Below are positions 1-7,395 of a stretch of 23,725 nucleotides of DNA, piece after piece. Origin of the DNA: TC-15 sp034437275 (GTDB taxonomy: Bacteria > Chloroflexota > Anaerolineae > Aggregatilineales > Aggregatilineaceae); NCBI GenBank assembly GCA_034437275.1, contig DAOTUD010000193.1, forward strand, positions 1 to 23,725, in the 5' to 3' direction. Each line of letters opens with the position of its first letter. Positions within the stretch are counted from its first letter, which is position 1. The notes under the pieces are model-generated. The model saw only the letters and a list, made by a program, of their open reading frames with translations. It made no database searches and was not told where the DNA came from. The position numbers were made by a program, and so were the translations under genes.

Positions 1-2
1 TT

Positions 3-101
3 CAGCGCTTTCGTCGCCATCAGGTCCATGAACACCGTTACGGCTCAGTTCATCCTGATGTTGTGCCTGAGGAACTCATGCTGGGAGGTGTGGCGGCATG
101 A
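3..101 (+). CDS. C-terminal end of an unidentified protein (partial)
   Basis: A frame open from the left edge gives 32 residues ending in PEELMLGGVAA and a TGA stop. Codon choice looks protein-like, and the frame ends about 80 bases before the stop of the convergent PEP-hydrolase-family gene, which is normal gene spacing. Too little is visible to name a family. A second + frame is also open across the edge and runs to 222, but it is rich in Cys, Trp and Leu and overlaps the next gene, so I prefer this one. Confidence is low because the fragment is short. Confidence 0.35.
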   Translation, partial: QRFRRHQVHEHRYGSVHPDVVPEELMLGGVAA

Positions 102-181
102 GGTCAAAACGCAAAGTAGCCACACCCGATTGTATATATTGGCGATGTCCTGTTTTTTGACCCATTTTGACGTCAAGGCGA

Positions 182-1030
182 TCACATGTCGTGATCTGAT
201 TCATTCAATCGGAGAGCTTTGAATGCGCTAACTTGGTGCATGATCGCGTGCTCGGCAGGGAGGCGCTCGATATTTGAAGCCCCGTATAGGCCAACAACTC
301 CCGGCATTTGCGCGAAGGCTTTGCCGACATTTTCCGGTTGATCGAATGGGCCTCCGTGACAGACGACCAGTACATCATCGCGTACCCGGCGTGCAGCGTC
401 GGCCATGGACAAGGTCTTATTGATCGCCTGATCCAGGGAAAGCGCAAACTGTGCTCCAACCGTTCCAGTGACGGTTAAACCTACGTGTGGCACGATCATG
501 TCTGCGCCAGCGCGAGTCATCGCGGCAGCTTCGTCTGGGGCGAAAACGTAGGGAGATGTAAACAGATCCATTTGGTGTGCGAGGGCGATCATTTCAATTT
601 CTTTGTCATATCCGAAACCGGTTTGTTCCATCGCCACACGCAGAGCACCTTCAAAAATTCCTGCCGTTGGGAAATTCTGCACACCAGAAAACCCAAGGGT
701 TTGTAGTTGTGTGAGGAAAGGGGGCATTTGTGTGAAGGGATCTGCGCTGTTCACCCCGGCGATCACGGGGATATTGCTGACGGGTAGAATCTCCCGCGCA
801 AGTTCGAGAACTGTTTCATTAGCATTGCCAAAAGCAAACAGGCCTGCCAGGGAACTATAACCTGCCGTTCGAAATCGCCTGGAGTTATAGATAATGATCA
901 GATCTGCGCCACCAGCCTGTTCAGCGCGGGCAGATAATCCCGACCCCGCGCCAGCACCAATGATCGGGTGGCCCGTTTCAATCTGGCGATGCAGCCGGCG
1001 TAAAACTTCACGGCGTGGAATGGCGCTCAT
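182..1030 (-). CDS. Phosphoenolpyruvate hydrolase family TIM-barrel protein
   Basis: The 282-residue protein matches the PEP hydrolase-like family (Pfam PEP_hydrolase type), which has an (alpha/beta)8 barrel related to PEP mutase and isocitrate lyase enzymes. Visible landmarks are a glycine-rich GAGAGSGLSA segment (25-34), IIIYNSRRFR (45-54), AGVNSADP (91-98) and GVQNFPTAG (116-124), spread along the whole length as expected for an intact barrel. The start is an ATG preceded by AGGAG with a short gap. It is probably a soluble cytoplasmic enzyme. Family members are often called signal-transduction or PEP hydrolase proteins, but the true substrate is mostly unknown. It stands alone on the - strand, convergent with the fragment at the left edge. 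The family call is fairly sure; the reaction is not. Confidence 0.8.
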   Translation of the reverse strand: MSAIPRREVLRRLHRQIETGHPIIGAGAGSGLSARAEQAGGADLIIIYNSRRFRTAGYSSLAGLFAFGNANETVLELAREILPVSNIPVIAGVNSADPFTQMPPFLTQLQTLGFSGVQNFPTAGIFEGALRVAMEQTGFGYDKEIEMIALAHQMDLFTSPYVFAPDEAAAMTRAGADMIVPHVGLTVTGTVGAQFALSLDQAINKTLSMADAARRVRDDVLVVCHGGPFDQPENVGKAFAQMPGVVGLYGASNIERLPAEHAIMHQVSAFKALRLNESDHDM

Positions 1031-1669
1031 ATTCTCCTACCTTTTTATAATTGTACGCATGGGATAAGTGTAGCAAAAAGCAGGGAAAATCAGGCAGCGG
1101 ATGGTTATGGGGAAACCAGGCTGCTATCGGTCCCCGTCCACGTTGGCGCGGCGAAAAGCTCAGCGCACGGCAGGCAATTGCGGTTTCATCGCTGCATGCA
1201 CTGATCGCCAAACATATTCTAAAGAACAACCCGCGGCGCGAGTATTCGCTGAGGGAAGTGTTCAACGTCCTGCGGTACCAGGCCGCAACGGATAAAGGTA
1301 TCCACCTGAACGTCGTTAAACTGCCGGAGGCCAGGGCAAGGCTTTGTGCTCTTGCTACGGCGCCGGACGACTGAACGGTCCTTCTCAAATCCCCTGGCAA
1401 CTGGCCCTACCTACAGAGGTGAACAACTCATGCCACCCGAGTCCGCGGTAGTTCGTCCGTTTGCAATGTGGAATGTGGAGCTAGAGCAGCACGGAGTTGA
1501 ATGAGCAGTACGATTTCCAGGCAGTGGATTGAGGTTCATCGGGTTTTGCGCTATCGTTGAGTCACGAGATGCGCAGTGTGCCTCAACTGCCCTCGATGTA
1601 ACATTTTTCCGCGCTGTGAATTATTCCTCATATCCATGGGCATTATCTGTGGAGAAAGGTTTTTTGACA
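1031..1669. other. Long intergenic stretch with doubtful reading frames
   Basis: About 640 bases separate the PEP-hydrolase-family gene from the sulfatase start. The stretch contains the orphan frame at 1051-1374 and a 24-codon frame at 1430-1504 (starts MPPESAVV) preceded by GAGGTG. Neither has a recognisable family. I see no tRNA and no clear terminator. The sulfatase promoter must lie in the last part, but I cannot pick out convincing -35 and -10 boxes. Confidence 0.4.
1051..1374 (+). pseudogene. Orphan reading frame, possible gene remnant
   Basis: A 107-codon frame has no ribosome binding site before its ATG, and its first 25 residues look non-coding. From about residue 28 on, codon use and composition become protein-like, including YSLREVFNVLRY and LPEARARLCALA. 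The tail resembles, only loosely, the C-terminal ends of some IS transposases, where a helix with an S-x-R-E motif is followed by a short strand and a Leu-rich end. I do not recognise the family with confidence. It may be the 3' remnant of a lost gene, or chance. The antisense frame covering the same bases (130 codons) is less protein-like. Confidence 0.2.
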
Positions 1670-2965
1670 ATGGAAAGACCGAACATTGTTTACATTCATT
1701 CCCATGATACCGGAAGATATGTTCGGCCATATGGATATGCTGTTGATACGCCCAACATCCAGCAGTTGGCCGAGGATGGCATCTTGTTCCGCAGGGCATT
1801 CTGTGCCAATCCGACTTGCTCACCTTCCCGGGCAAGTTTGCTAACCGGCCAGTGGGCCAGTAGTTGTGGGATGCTCGGTCTTGTCAATCGTGGCTTCACC
1901 ATGCCGGATATGAGCAAGCACCTTGTTAATACCCTTAAATCGTATGGCTACACGACGGCTCTGTCTGGTGTCCAACACGTTGCGCATGATGGCACTGCCG
2001 CAATCGGTTATGACGAGCACTTGGCGGAGCCGGATAATGCTCACACGGCAGCCGTAGATTATCTAAAACATCCCCCAGAACAACCCTTCTTTCTGTCTGT
2101 TGGATTTTTCGAGACGCATCGCGAATTTCCGGAGGAGGTGGCGTATGATCCGAATTATTGTCGCCCTCCTGCGCCCCTGCCTGATACATTTGAGACACGT
2201 CTGGACATGGCACGCTACAAGACGAGTGCACGGATTCTCGATACGAAGATTGGACAGGTGTTAGACGCGCTGGAAGCAAGTGGATATGCAAACGAGACTC
2301 TGGTGATTTGCACAACCGATCATGGCATACCGTTCCCTGGGATGAAATGTACCTTGACCGATCATGGTATAGGGGTGATGTTAATTATCCGTGGTCCTGG
2401 AGGCTTTACCGGTGGGAGAGTCGTGGATGCATTGGTGTCGCATATTGATATTTTCCCGACTATTTGTGATCTAGTTGGTATTCAGCATCCAGATTGGCTC
2501 CAGGGTAAATCACTTCTGCCATTAATACACGGGGAGGTGGACCAGATTAACGACGAAATCTTTGCACAGGTTGACTTTCACGCTGCCTACGAACCACAAC
2601 GTTGTGTCCGCACGGAACGTTTCAAATACATTCGCCGGTATGATGGTCGGGAAAAACCAGTCCTCCCCAATTGCAATGATGGTTTGTCAAAAGACCTCCT
2701 GTTACAACACGGGTGGCGAGACCATAAGATAGCAAGCGAACAGCTTTATGACTTAATTTTCGACCCGGACGAAACCCGAAATCTTGTGGATGAACCCACA
2801 GCGGAATCTGTTCTGCGGGATATGCAAGAACGACTCGACAGTTGGATGAAGGCAACCGATGATCCGCTGCTTAAGGGTAGGGGGGAGATCCAGCCACCAC
2901 CGGGTTCAGAACTCAATGACCCAGATGATCTATCCCCAGATGATCCGACCACCGTCTACGAGTAG
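1670..2965 (+). CDS. Sulfatase (alkaline phosphatase superfamily, type I)
   Basis: A 431-residue sulfatase. The N-terminus MERPNIVYIHSHDTGRY supplies a metal-site segment, with His12-Asp13 where many family members have Asp-Asp. The signature C-x-P-S-R lies at Cys50-Arg54 (CSPSRASLLTG); Cys50 would be converted to formylglycine by a maturase encoded elsewhere. A second metal-binding motif TTDHG lies at 215-219, followed by a Lys (GMKCTL) often seen in the heparan-sulfamidase-like branch. The reading frame is open 47 codons further upstream, but I start at 1670 because GGAGAAAGG sits 10 bases before this ATG and the family N-terminus begins here. No signal peptide is apparent, so it may be cytoplasmic. 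The likely role is sulfate ester or N-sulfate cleavage from a sugar; the substrate is not readable. It stands alone, with no transporter or maturase nearby. Confidence 0.9.
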   Translation: MERPNIVYIHSHDTGRYVRPYGYAVDTPNIQQLAEDGILFRRAFCANPTCSPSRASLLTGQWASSCGMLGLVNRGFTMPDMSKHLVNTLKSYGYTTALSGVQHVAHDGTAAIGYDEHLAEPDNAHTAAVDYLKHPPEQPFFLSVGFFETHREFPEEVAYDPNYCRPPAPLPDTFETRLDMARYKTSARILDTKIGQVLDALEASGYANETLVICTTDHGIPFPGMKCTLTDHGIGVMLIIRGPGGFTGGRVVDALVSHIDIFPTICDLVGIQHPDWLQGKSLLPLIHGEVDQINDEIFAQVDFHAAYEPQRCVRTERFKYIRRYDGREKPVLPNCNDGLSKDLLLQHGWRDHKIASEQLYDLIFDPDETRNLVDEPTAESVLRDMQERLDSWMKATDDPLLKGRGEIQPPPGSELNDPDDLSPDDPTTVYE

Positions 2966-3342
2966 TTTTCTTGGCGGTGCAAGAGGTTTCGCCGGAAATT
3001 TCAACCTTGCAAATAAAACGATTATCAGTGAATCACGATTTGGGATGTCTCTTGCGCCGATTCAGCCCTCATCCCCAGCCCTTCTCCCTGAAGGAGAGGG
3101 ACCCGGCTCCGCCGGAAGGGTGAGGGCTTTTCAAACGGCATCTTAATACGATCAAACCGCAGCCACCACATGAGCAATTCGGGGGGTCTTGGGATAGGCC
3201 ACTCAGACGGGGAAGCCAACTATATCCACCACCTGGACTATGTAAATTCCCACCACTTAGCCTAACCCTAAACCCGCCGAGACCATCATGATATGCGAGC
3301 AATCTTGCCCTAAAGTTAAAAGAGAAAGTGAAAGGAGAACCA
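2966..3342. other. Intergenic stretch between sulfatase and YtxH-like gene
   Basis: The stretch holds one copy of the 63-bp foldable repeat (3065-3127) and otherwise no gene I can support. Minus-strand frames across it include a segment reading ELLMWWLRF, but they run through the repeat and lack a start with a ribosome site. The last 15 bases carry the AAAGGAG ribosome site of the YtxH-like gene. Confidence 0.5.
3065..3127. repeat. 63-bp dispersed foldable repeat, copy 1
   Basis: The unit begins GCCCTCATCCCCAGCCC and ends GAAGGGTGAGGGC. The ends are inverted (GCCCTCA / TGAGGGC), and inside lie two further small hairpins (CTCC..GGAG and CCGG-CTCCG-CCGG), so a single strand can fold into a cloverleaf-like shape. 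A second copy with 2 differences in 63 lies at 19948-20010. It is intergenic. It looks like a REP-like element; no transposase is nearby. Confidence 0.8.
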
Positions 3343-3576
3343 ATGAGCGAACGTATTTATTATAGTCAGGAGATTGAAGAGATGATGAAACGCCACCGCG
3401 TGATCACAGCGTTAGCATTTATGGCGATGGGCATGGGCATTGGGGCCATGATGGCAATCTTGTTTGCCCGTGATGATGGCGAAAAAATCCGCAGGATGAT
3501 TGCGGAAGCGCTGGAAGACAGTTACCAACGCGGGCGTGAGTTCACTGATGATGCCATCGACACCATCCGTAAATAA
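3343..3576 (+). CDS. YtxH-domain small membrane protein
   Basis: A 77-residue protein with one hydrophobic segment at about 20-43 (TALAFMAMGMGIGAMMAILF), followed by the ARDDGEKIRRMIAEAL segment typical of YtxH/GvpP-like proteins (usually FAP.SGEKTR). The C-terminal half is a charged amphipathic helix. The start at 3343 is chosen because GGAG lies 5 bases upstream; a GTG five codons earlier lies inside the ribosome site region and is unlikely. It is probably membrane-anchored and linked to envelope stress, as inferred for the family. It is followed by the PRC-barrel gene on the same strand. Confidence 0.8.
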   Translation: MSERIYYSQEIEEMMKRHRVITALAFMAMGMGIGAMMAILFARDDGEKIRRMIAEALEDSYQRGREFTDDAIDTIRK

Positions 3577-3629
3577 TAAGCCAGAGGGATATATTCCCCC
3601 TGAGCGACAACGTATCACGGTAGAATACC

Positions 3630-4127
3630 ATGCTACGGATCAATGATATAATTGGAATCCAGGTAGCGATCCAACACGATAACGAGCTCGAATCGCTCGA
3701 AACCGTCAAAGACGCGATTCTTGATCGGCAGCTAACCCGGCTGCTAGGATTGCTGGTCAACCGTGGTGGGTGGTCGGGCAGTGCCCAGGTATTATTATGG
3801 AACGATGTCGTCAGCATCGATTCCACCATGGTGCTTGCTCAATCCAAGGATAGCATCATTCCTGCCTATCTCGTGCCCGACATCCGGCAGATTCTGGAAA
3901 CAGGCCGGACCTACCAGGGAAAGAGCCTGAAAACAAGCTCCGGACGCTATCTTGGCACCCTGCTCGATTTTGTTTTCGACCCGCAGACAGGGTATATCAC
4001 GGGCTGCCAGATTGGGATGCGATTTGTTCCCCAATCCCCTCAAATAGCACAGGCACTTTACCAGGCCCAGCCAGATAAAGACGGGCTTATCGTTCCGTCA
4101 ATGCTGACCGAAAAGCTGGTGGACTAA
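3630..4127 (+). CDS. PRC-barrel domain protein
   Basis: A 165-residue protein with two PRC-barrel-like halves. The first covers about residues 1-75, beginning LRINDIIGIQVA and ending in VLLWNDVVSID. The second covers about 90-160, with KSLKTSSGRYLGTLLDFVFD followed by TGYITGCQIG. The segment GRYLGTLLDFVFDPQTG is the classical PRC-barrel pattern, and the family is related to the photosynthetic reaction-centre H-subunit barrel and RimM. No signal peptide or membrane helix is present. No Shine-Dalgarno is visible before the ATG, so translation may depend on the upstream YtxH-like gene 53 bases away. The exact role is unknown. Confidence 0.75.
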   Translation: MLRINDIIGIQVAIQHDNELESLETVKDAILDRQLTRLLGLLVNRGGWSGSAQVLLWNDVVSIDSTMVLAQSKDSIIPAYLVPDIRQILETGRTYQGKSLKTSSGRYLGTLLDFVFDPQTGYITGCQIGMRFVPQSPQIAQALYQAQPDKDGLIVPSMLTEKLVD

Positions 4128-4187
4128 CACTCGTGGGGCCTTTGCCCCTCACATACACCAGCGAAGGCACCAGCCGCGCTGTGTCTT

Positions 4188-4227
4188 AGCGCTGCGCGCT
4201 AGACGTCCAACAGTTGCAGCGTTTTTT
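4188..4227 (+). terminator. Probable Rho-independent terminator after the PRC-barrel gene
   Basis: CGCTGC (4190-4195) pairs with GCAGCG (4216-4221), extended by G-T and A-T pairs, and is followed directly by a run of six T. The 20-base loop is long, but the first arm also contains a small local dyad TAGCGC-TGC-GCGCTA. A separate GC hairpin, GGGGC-CTTT-GCCCC at 4135-4148, lies closer to the stop but has no T run. Confidence 0.5.
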
Positions 4228-4287
4228 GTGTTACGCTGTGTACATTCGGCACTCGATAACCGTCAAATGCAGAGAAGGAAAAAACAC

Positions 4288-4482
4288 ATGACCGAAAACC
4301 AAATTACCTATGGCTTGCTTGTGCTTGGTGTTGTATTAGTCCTGGCGTCGCTGCTGGTCGATGCTGTTGGCCTCGGTACGGAAGGCTTCGGCATTGCCCA
4401 GATCGTTGGCGTGGTGGTGGGCATCATACTGGCGGGAGTGGGAGTATACCGCGGCTTCATCCGCGAAAAGCCCACCCCATAG
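4288..4482 (+). CDS. Small two-helix membrane protein
   Basis: A 64-residue protein with two hydrophobic segments, about residues 6-27 and 35-58, joined by a short Gly-rich turn (GLGTEGFG) and ending in a basic REKPTP tail. The start is placed at 4288 because GAGAAGGA lies 8 bases upstream; the frame is open 20 codons earlier, but that part is not hydrophobic and has no ribosome site. No family is recognised with confidence. Its neighbours on the same strand are the YtxH-like and PRC-barrel genes, suggesting an envelope-associated role, but a terminator seems to separate them. Confidence 0.65.
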   Translation: MTENQITYGLLVLGVVLVLASLLVDAVGLGTEGFGIAQIVGVVVGIILAGVGVYRGFIREKPTP

Positions 4483-4495
4483 CCAGCCTCCACAC

Positions 4496-4524
4496 AAAAG
4501 GCCCCTGTCTGTTAAACAGGGGCC
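4496..4524 (-). terminator. Terminator of the LCP gene (minus strand)
   Basis: A perfect 9-bp stem (4500-4508 with 4516-4524, GGCCCCTGT/ACAGGGGCC) has a 7-base loop and is followed on the - strand by TTTTGTG. It lies 41 bases after the LCP stop codon. On the + strand the hairpin also follows the two-helix protein gene within 20 bases, so it may serve both convergent genes, although the T run is on the - strand only. Confidence 0.8.
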
Positions 4525-4565
4525 GCTCTGGTGAAGTGGGCCGGCTGTCCGTTCACAGATAAATA

Positions 4566-5480
4566 TCAATCAAAGTGCTTGGCGATCCAGGGATTGAGTT
4601 GGTCATAGTCGGGCCGCCAGTACCCGGCTTTCATCCCAATCAAGTCTTCGCGCTGCAGCACCCGCTGCTCCCGGTTCGGCCACCCGAACAACACCCCCGG
4701 CGCAAGCCGCAGCATGTCCCACGTGCTCATGTCCGTGTCCGTGTACTCCTGGAACACCTGCCAGGCATCAGGCCACCGGGCGATGTAACGCGGATTCGAG
4801 AGCTTTCGAACCACCGCATTTATCACCTGCTGCTGGCGTGCCGCGCGCTGGTAATCGTCGTCCTGGTGACGGGTGCGCGCATACTGTAAGGCACGCTCGC
4901 CATTCATATGCTGGACACCCGGCTCGAACCGCACCGTCATCGTGCCATTATCCGCCGTCGGATACGCGTAGTCGATGATGAGCTTCGGCACATCGATATC
5001 CACGCCGCCCACCGCATCCACCAGCGCCACAAATCCCTGAAAATCGAGCCGAACGTAGTGTTCGATGGTAATCCCAAAACTTTCTTTAATGCTAGCCTTG
5101 ACCAGTGCCGGACCTGCGCCTTCGGCCTCCTGTTCGCCCAACACATTGATCGTGTTGATGCGCTGCTCCCCATAGGCCGGCACATAGATGAACACATCGC
5201 GCGGAATAGAGAGCAGGGTCACATCTCGTTTCGCAGGGTCGACATTGACCAGGATCACACTGTCAGTCCGGGTGAGGTAACGCTCCCCTGGACGCGCGTC
5301 CACGCCCAGGATCAACAAGTCGACCGGGCCAGGCGGGAACAGCAGATAACCGATCACCAACAGGACGCCAAACAACACAGGCGTCAGACAGCCCCGCCAA
5401 ACCTGCTTACGCCGGATCGGACGTGGCAGCCTGACCCGCGCCCATCTATTTCGCTGTTGAGGCGTATGCTTCACGGACAT
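4566..5480 (-). CDS. LytR-CpsA-Psr (LCP) family cell-wall glycopolymer transferase
   Basis: A 304-residue protein: a basic N-terminal cytoplasmic tail (1-30), one membrane helix (about 31-48) and an extracellular LCP domain (about 54-220). Landmarks are LILGVDARPG (57-65), RTDSVILVNVD (71-81), SIPRDVFIYVP (91-101) with the conserved Arg94, RINTINVLG (107-115), LVDAVGGVDIDVP and LQYARTRHQDDDYQRAARQQ. The Arg and Asp residues that bind polyprenyl pyrophosphate in the family are present. LCP proteins attach lipid-linked polymers to the cell wall or another acceptor. No good ribosome site precedes the ATG. It is the last gene of the - strand block and probably has its own promoter in the 179-base gap upstream; its link to the methyltransferase genes is likely positional only. 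Confidence 0.92.
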   Translation of the reverse strand: MSVKHTPQQRNRWARVRLPRPIRRKQVWRGCLTPVLFGVLLVIGYLLFPPGPVDLLILGVDARPGERYLTRTDSVILVNVDPAKRDVTLLSIPRDVFIYVPAYGEQRINTINVLGEQEAEGAGPALVKASIKESFGITIEHYVRLDFQGFVALVDAVGGVDIDVPKLIIDYAYPTADNGTMTVRFEPGVQHMNGERALQYARTRHQDDDYQRAARQQQVINAVVRKLSNPRYIARWPDAWQVFQEYTDTDMSTWDMLRLAPGVLFGWPNREQRVLQREDLIGMKAGYWRPDYDQLNPWIAKHFD

Positions 5481-5659
5481 GCTCTGCAGACGGCAATCTG
5501 TACCGCCAAAGTATTAGAAAATACGCTGGAAAATAAGAAGAGGCGACAGCGTTGTGAGTTACTATGCAGTCAAGACGTGGTGGACTAACGGCAATGGTAG
5601 CTCAAACATCGTCCCGTTTTTAACCGCGCTGCTGTCGCCATGCACAAGGTGTGACCGGC

Positions 5660-6505
5660 CTATGCCTCCTTCGCCGCGCGATAGGCCTGGATGTACTGCA
5701 TGCCCCATTCGTCACGCCCCAGCATCAGGTTGACGGCGCGCACGGCCAGCCCGTTCGTCAACGGGTTGCAGATTGGCGCATTGACACCCGCCGCGATCAG
5801 CAGCGTCAGGTTGACGACATTCAGCAGTTCGCGGTCCGGCATGCCATGCGACACATTACTCGCCCCGGCGGTCAGGTTACAGTCCAACCGTTCGCGCAGC
5901 AAGCGCGCCGTTTCGAGCGTCACCACCCCGGCCCGGTGATCCGACCCCACCGTCATCACCAGCGGGTCGAAAAGAATGTCTTCTGGCGCAACGCCAACGT
6001 CGCGCGCAGCAGTCAGGATATTTTCCGCAACATTAGCGCGTGCCTCGGGTGTGGTAGGGATGCCCGTATCGTCCATGCACAGCGCGATCACTACCGCTCC
6101 ATACTCCACAATCAGGGGCAGCACGGCCTCAAGTTTATCCGCCTCGCCGTTCACCGAATTGATCAACGCCTTGCCCTTACAGACCGCCAACCCAGCAGCC
6201 AACGCGTCCGGATTGGCCGAATCGATGCACACCGGCAGATCGACCGCTTCCTGCACAATCTGGATCGCCTCAGGCAGCAGCGCTACCTCGTCCACGCCTG
6301 CTGCGCCGACGTTCACATCCAACACCTGCGCGCCGGCGTCGGCCTGAGCCTGGGCGTCCCGCGCGATACGGCTCAGGTCCCCGGCCTGGAGCTCGGCGCT
6401 AAATGCCTTGCGTCCGGTCGGGTTGATTCGCTCGCCGATCATGACCGTTGGCCGGTCAGGGGTAATCGTGACTTCGGTGGATGGTCCGCGTAATACTGTT
6501 TGCAT
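5660..6505 (-). CDS. Pterin-binding methyltransferase (methyltetrahydrofolate:corrinoid type)
   Basis: A 281-residue TIM-barrel protein of the dihydropteroate synthase-like (pterin-binding) family, closest in pattern to methyltetrahydrofolate methyltransferases such as AcsE/MtgA. Landmarks are GERINPTG (24-31), LDVNVG (62-67), CIDS (93-96), INSVNGE (115-121), CMDDTGIP (143-150) and GASNVSHGMPDR (214-225), where the Asn helps bind the pterin in relatives. It lacks other MetH domains, so it acts as a single-domain enzyme moving a methyl group between a corrinoid protein and tetrahydrofolate. GAGGAG lies 8 bases before the ATG. It sits just after the DUF1638, corrinoid and MttB genes, which supports the role of passing the methyl group to folate. 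It is not a folate-biosynthesis DHPS: no such genes are near and the motifs fit the MeTr branch. Confidence 0.88.
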   Translation of the reverse strand: MQTVLRGPSTEVTITPDRPTVMIGERINPTGRKAFSAELQAGDLSRIARDAQAQADAGAQVLDVNVGAAGVDEVALLPEAIQIVQEAVDLPVCIDSANPDALAAGLAVCKGKALINSVNGEADKLEAVLPLIVEYGAVVIALCMDDTGIPTTPEARANVAENILTAARDVGVAPEDILFDPLVMTVGSDHRAGVVTLETARLLRERLDCNLTAGASNVSHGMPDRELLNVVNLTLLIAAGVNAPICNPLTNGLAVRAVNLMLGRDEWGMQYIQAYRAAKEA

Positions 6506-6528
6506 AACTTGCTCTCCTCAGAAACGCG

Positions 6529-6556
6529 CAAAAAAACAGGGCTTAGCTACCAGCCC
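6529..6556 (-). terminator. Weak terminator or attenuator between DUF1638 and methyltransferase genes
   Basis: On the - strand GGGCT (6543-6539 complement pairing with 6552-6556) forms a 5-bp stem with an 8-base loop, followed by TG and a run of T. It lies about 85 bases after the DUF1638 stop and 23 bases before the next start. It may only partly stop transcription into the methyltransferase gene. Confidence 0.4.
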
Positions 6557-6639
6557 GGCTGAAACGTTCTGCAATATCGGAAGAAAGTGCTGTGCCCAGA
6601 CGAACTTTGACGCGCCTGCTGACCGGTTGGAGGGCGAAC

Positions 6640-7395
6640 TCACGCATCGTCCCCGTCGACCTTCTCCGCACGAATCAAGCCATCATCTCCGATATGCTGG
6701 ATCGTATGGCCGGGTGGCACCACCAGGAATTCATCGTCCGTCCATTCACCGTTGACCAGCATTGTCAGCAAACGCCGATTCCCCTCCCGGCGCTCGAACT
6801 GCCAGCCGCGCTGCTGTGCCTCAGCGCGCACTTGCTGCTCGACATCCTGGCTGTTGGTGTGCCCCATATCGATGAACACGGCCCGGCGGTAATGACGCTG
6901 CCACTCGCCCATCACCGTCATCAGGTAATCGGCGTTATCCTGCCCATAACGGGCCACATAGGACTCGTACACCTCGTCCAGCGCGCCCAGATTTTCCGCC
7001 CCCAATCCGATGTTCGCACCGTCCGTACTGCGCTCCATGTACTCCAGGCTGTACCAGTACGTGCCCGGTTCGGTATCGAATTCATGCTGATAACGTTGGC
7101 GCGATCCCAGGTAGAGCGTAATGCAATCGTGCGCACGGGGAATGACCAGGGGAGTATGCCGGGCCGTGATCCCGACCGTCGAAGTGCCGCACAGGCCGTA
7201 CACCAGCAGCACGGCGTCGTATTCGTCCGGCGGGAGCGCGTCGATCTGCGCTTGTAGTGTATCCCGCAGTGTTGCGGGGGTATTATGTAGGCCCTGGTGG
7301 AACAATTGCACCGTGATGGTGTGTGGCGTGGTGGCAGCGAGAGTATAGACCGTGCGCGCCAGGGCTTCGCACGTCAGCGCGACGAAATGGCTCAT
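6640..7395 (-). CDS. DUF1638 protein linked to corrinoid methyltransferases
   Basis: A 251-residue protein matching DUF1638, a family of unknown biochemical function often found next to MttB-type methyltransferase and corrinoid protein genes. The hallmark segments are LTCEAL near the start (Cys9), VYGLCG (65-70, Cys69) and PRAHDCITLYLGS (86-98, Cys91). The three Cys with the nearby His look like a possible metal or corrinoid contact site; this is an inference. The start codon overlaps the stop of the corrinoid protein gene (ATGA), so the two are translationally coupled. No membrane helix or signal peptide is present, so it should be cytoplasmic. A helper role in corrinoid loading, repair or methyl transfer is plausible but not shown. 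Confidence 0.85.
   Translation of the reverse strand: MSHFVALTCEALARTVYTLAATTPHTITVQLFHQGLHNTPATLRDTLQAQIDALPPDEYDAVLLVYGLCGTSTVGITARHTPLVIPRAHDCITLYLGSRQRYQHEFDTEPGTYWYSLEYMERSTDGANIGLGAENLGALDEVYESYVARYGQDNADYLMTVMGEWQRHYRRAVFIDMGHTNSQDVEQQVRAEAQQRGWQFERREGNRRLLTMLVNGEWTDDEFLVVPPGHTIQHIGDDGLIRAEKVDGDDA

Noticed and set aside
3260..3285. Telomere-like CCTAACCCTAAACCC
   Set aside because: It is a single short occurrence in an intergenic stretch with no repeat array or end structure.
4908..5588. A 226-codon + strand frame opposite the LCP gene
   Set aside because: It is the high-GC antisense shadow of LCP, with an Arg/His-rich composition and no family motif.
5660..6505. Dihydropteroate synthase of folate synthesis
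   Set aside because: The fold is shared, but the GASNVSHGMPDR motif and the corrinoid gene context fit a methyltetrahydrofolate methyltransferase.
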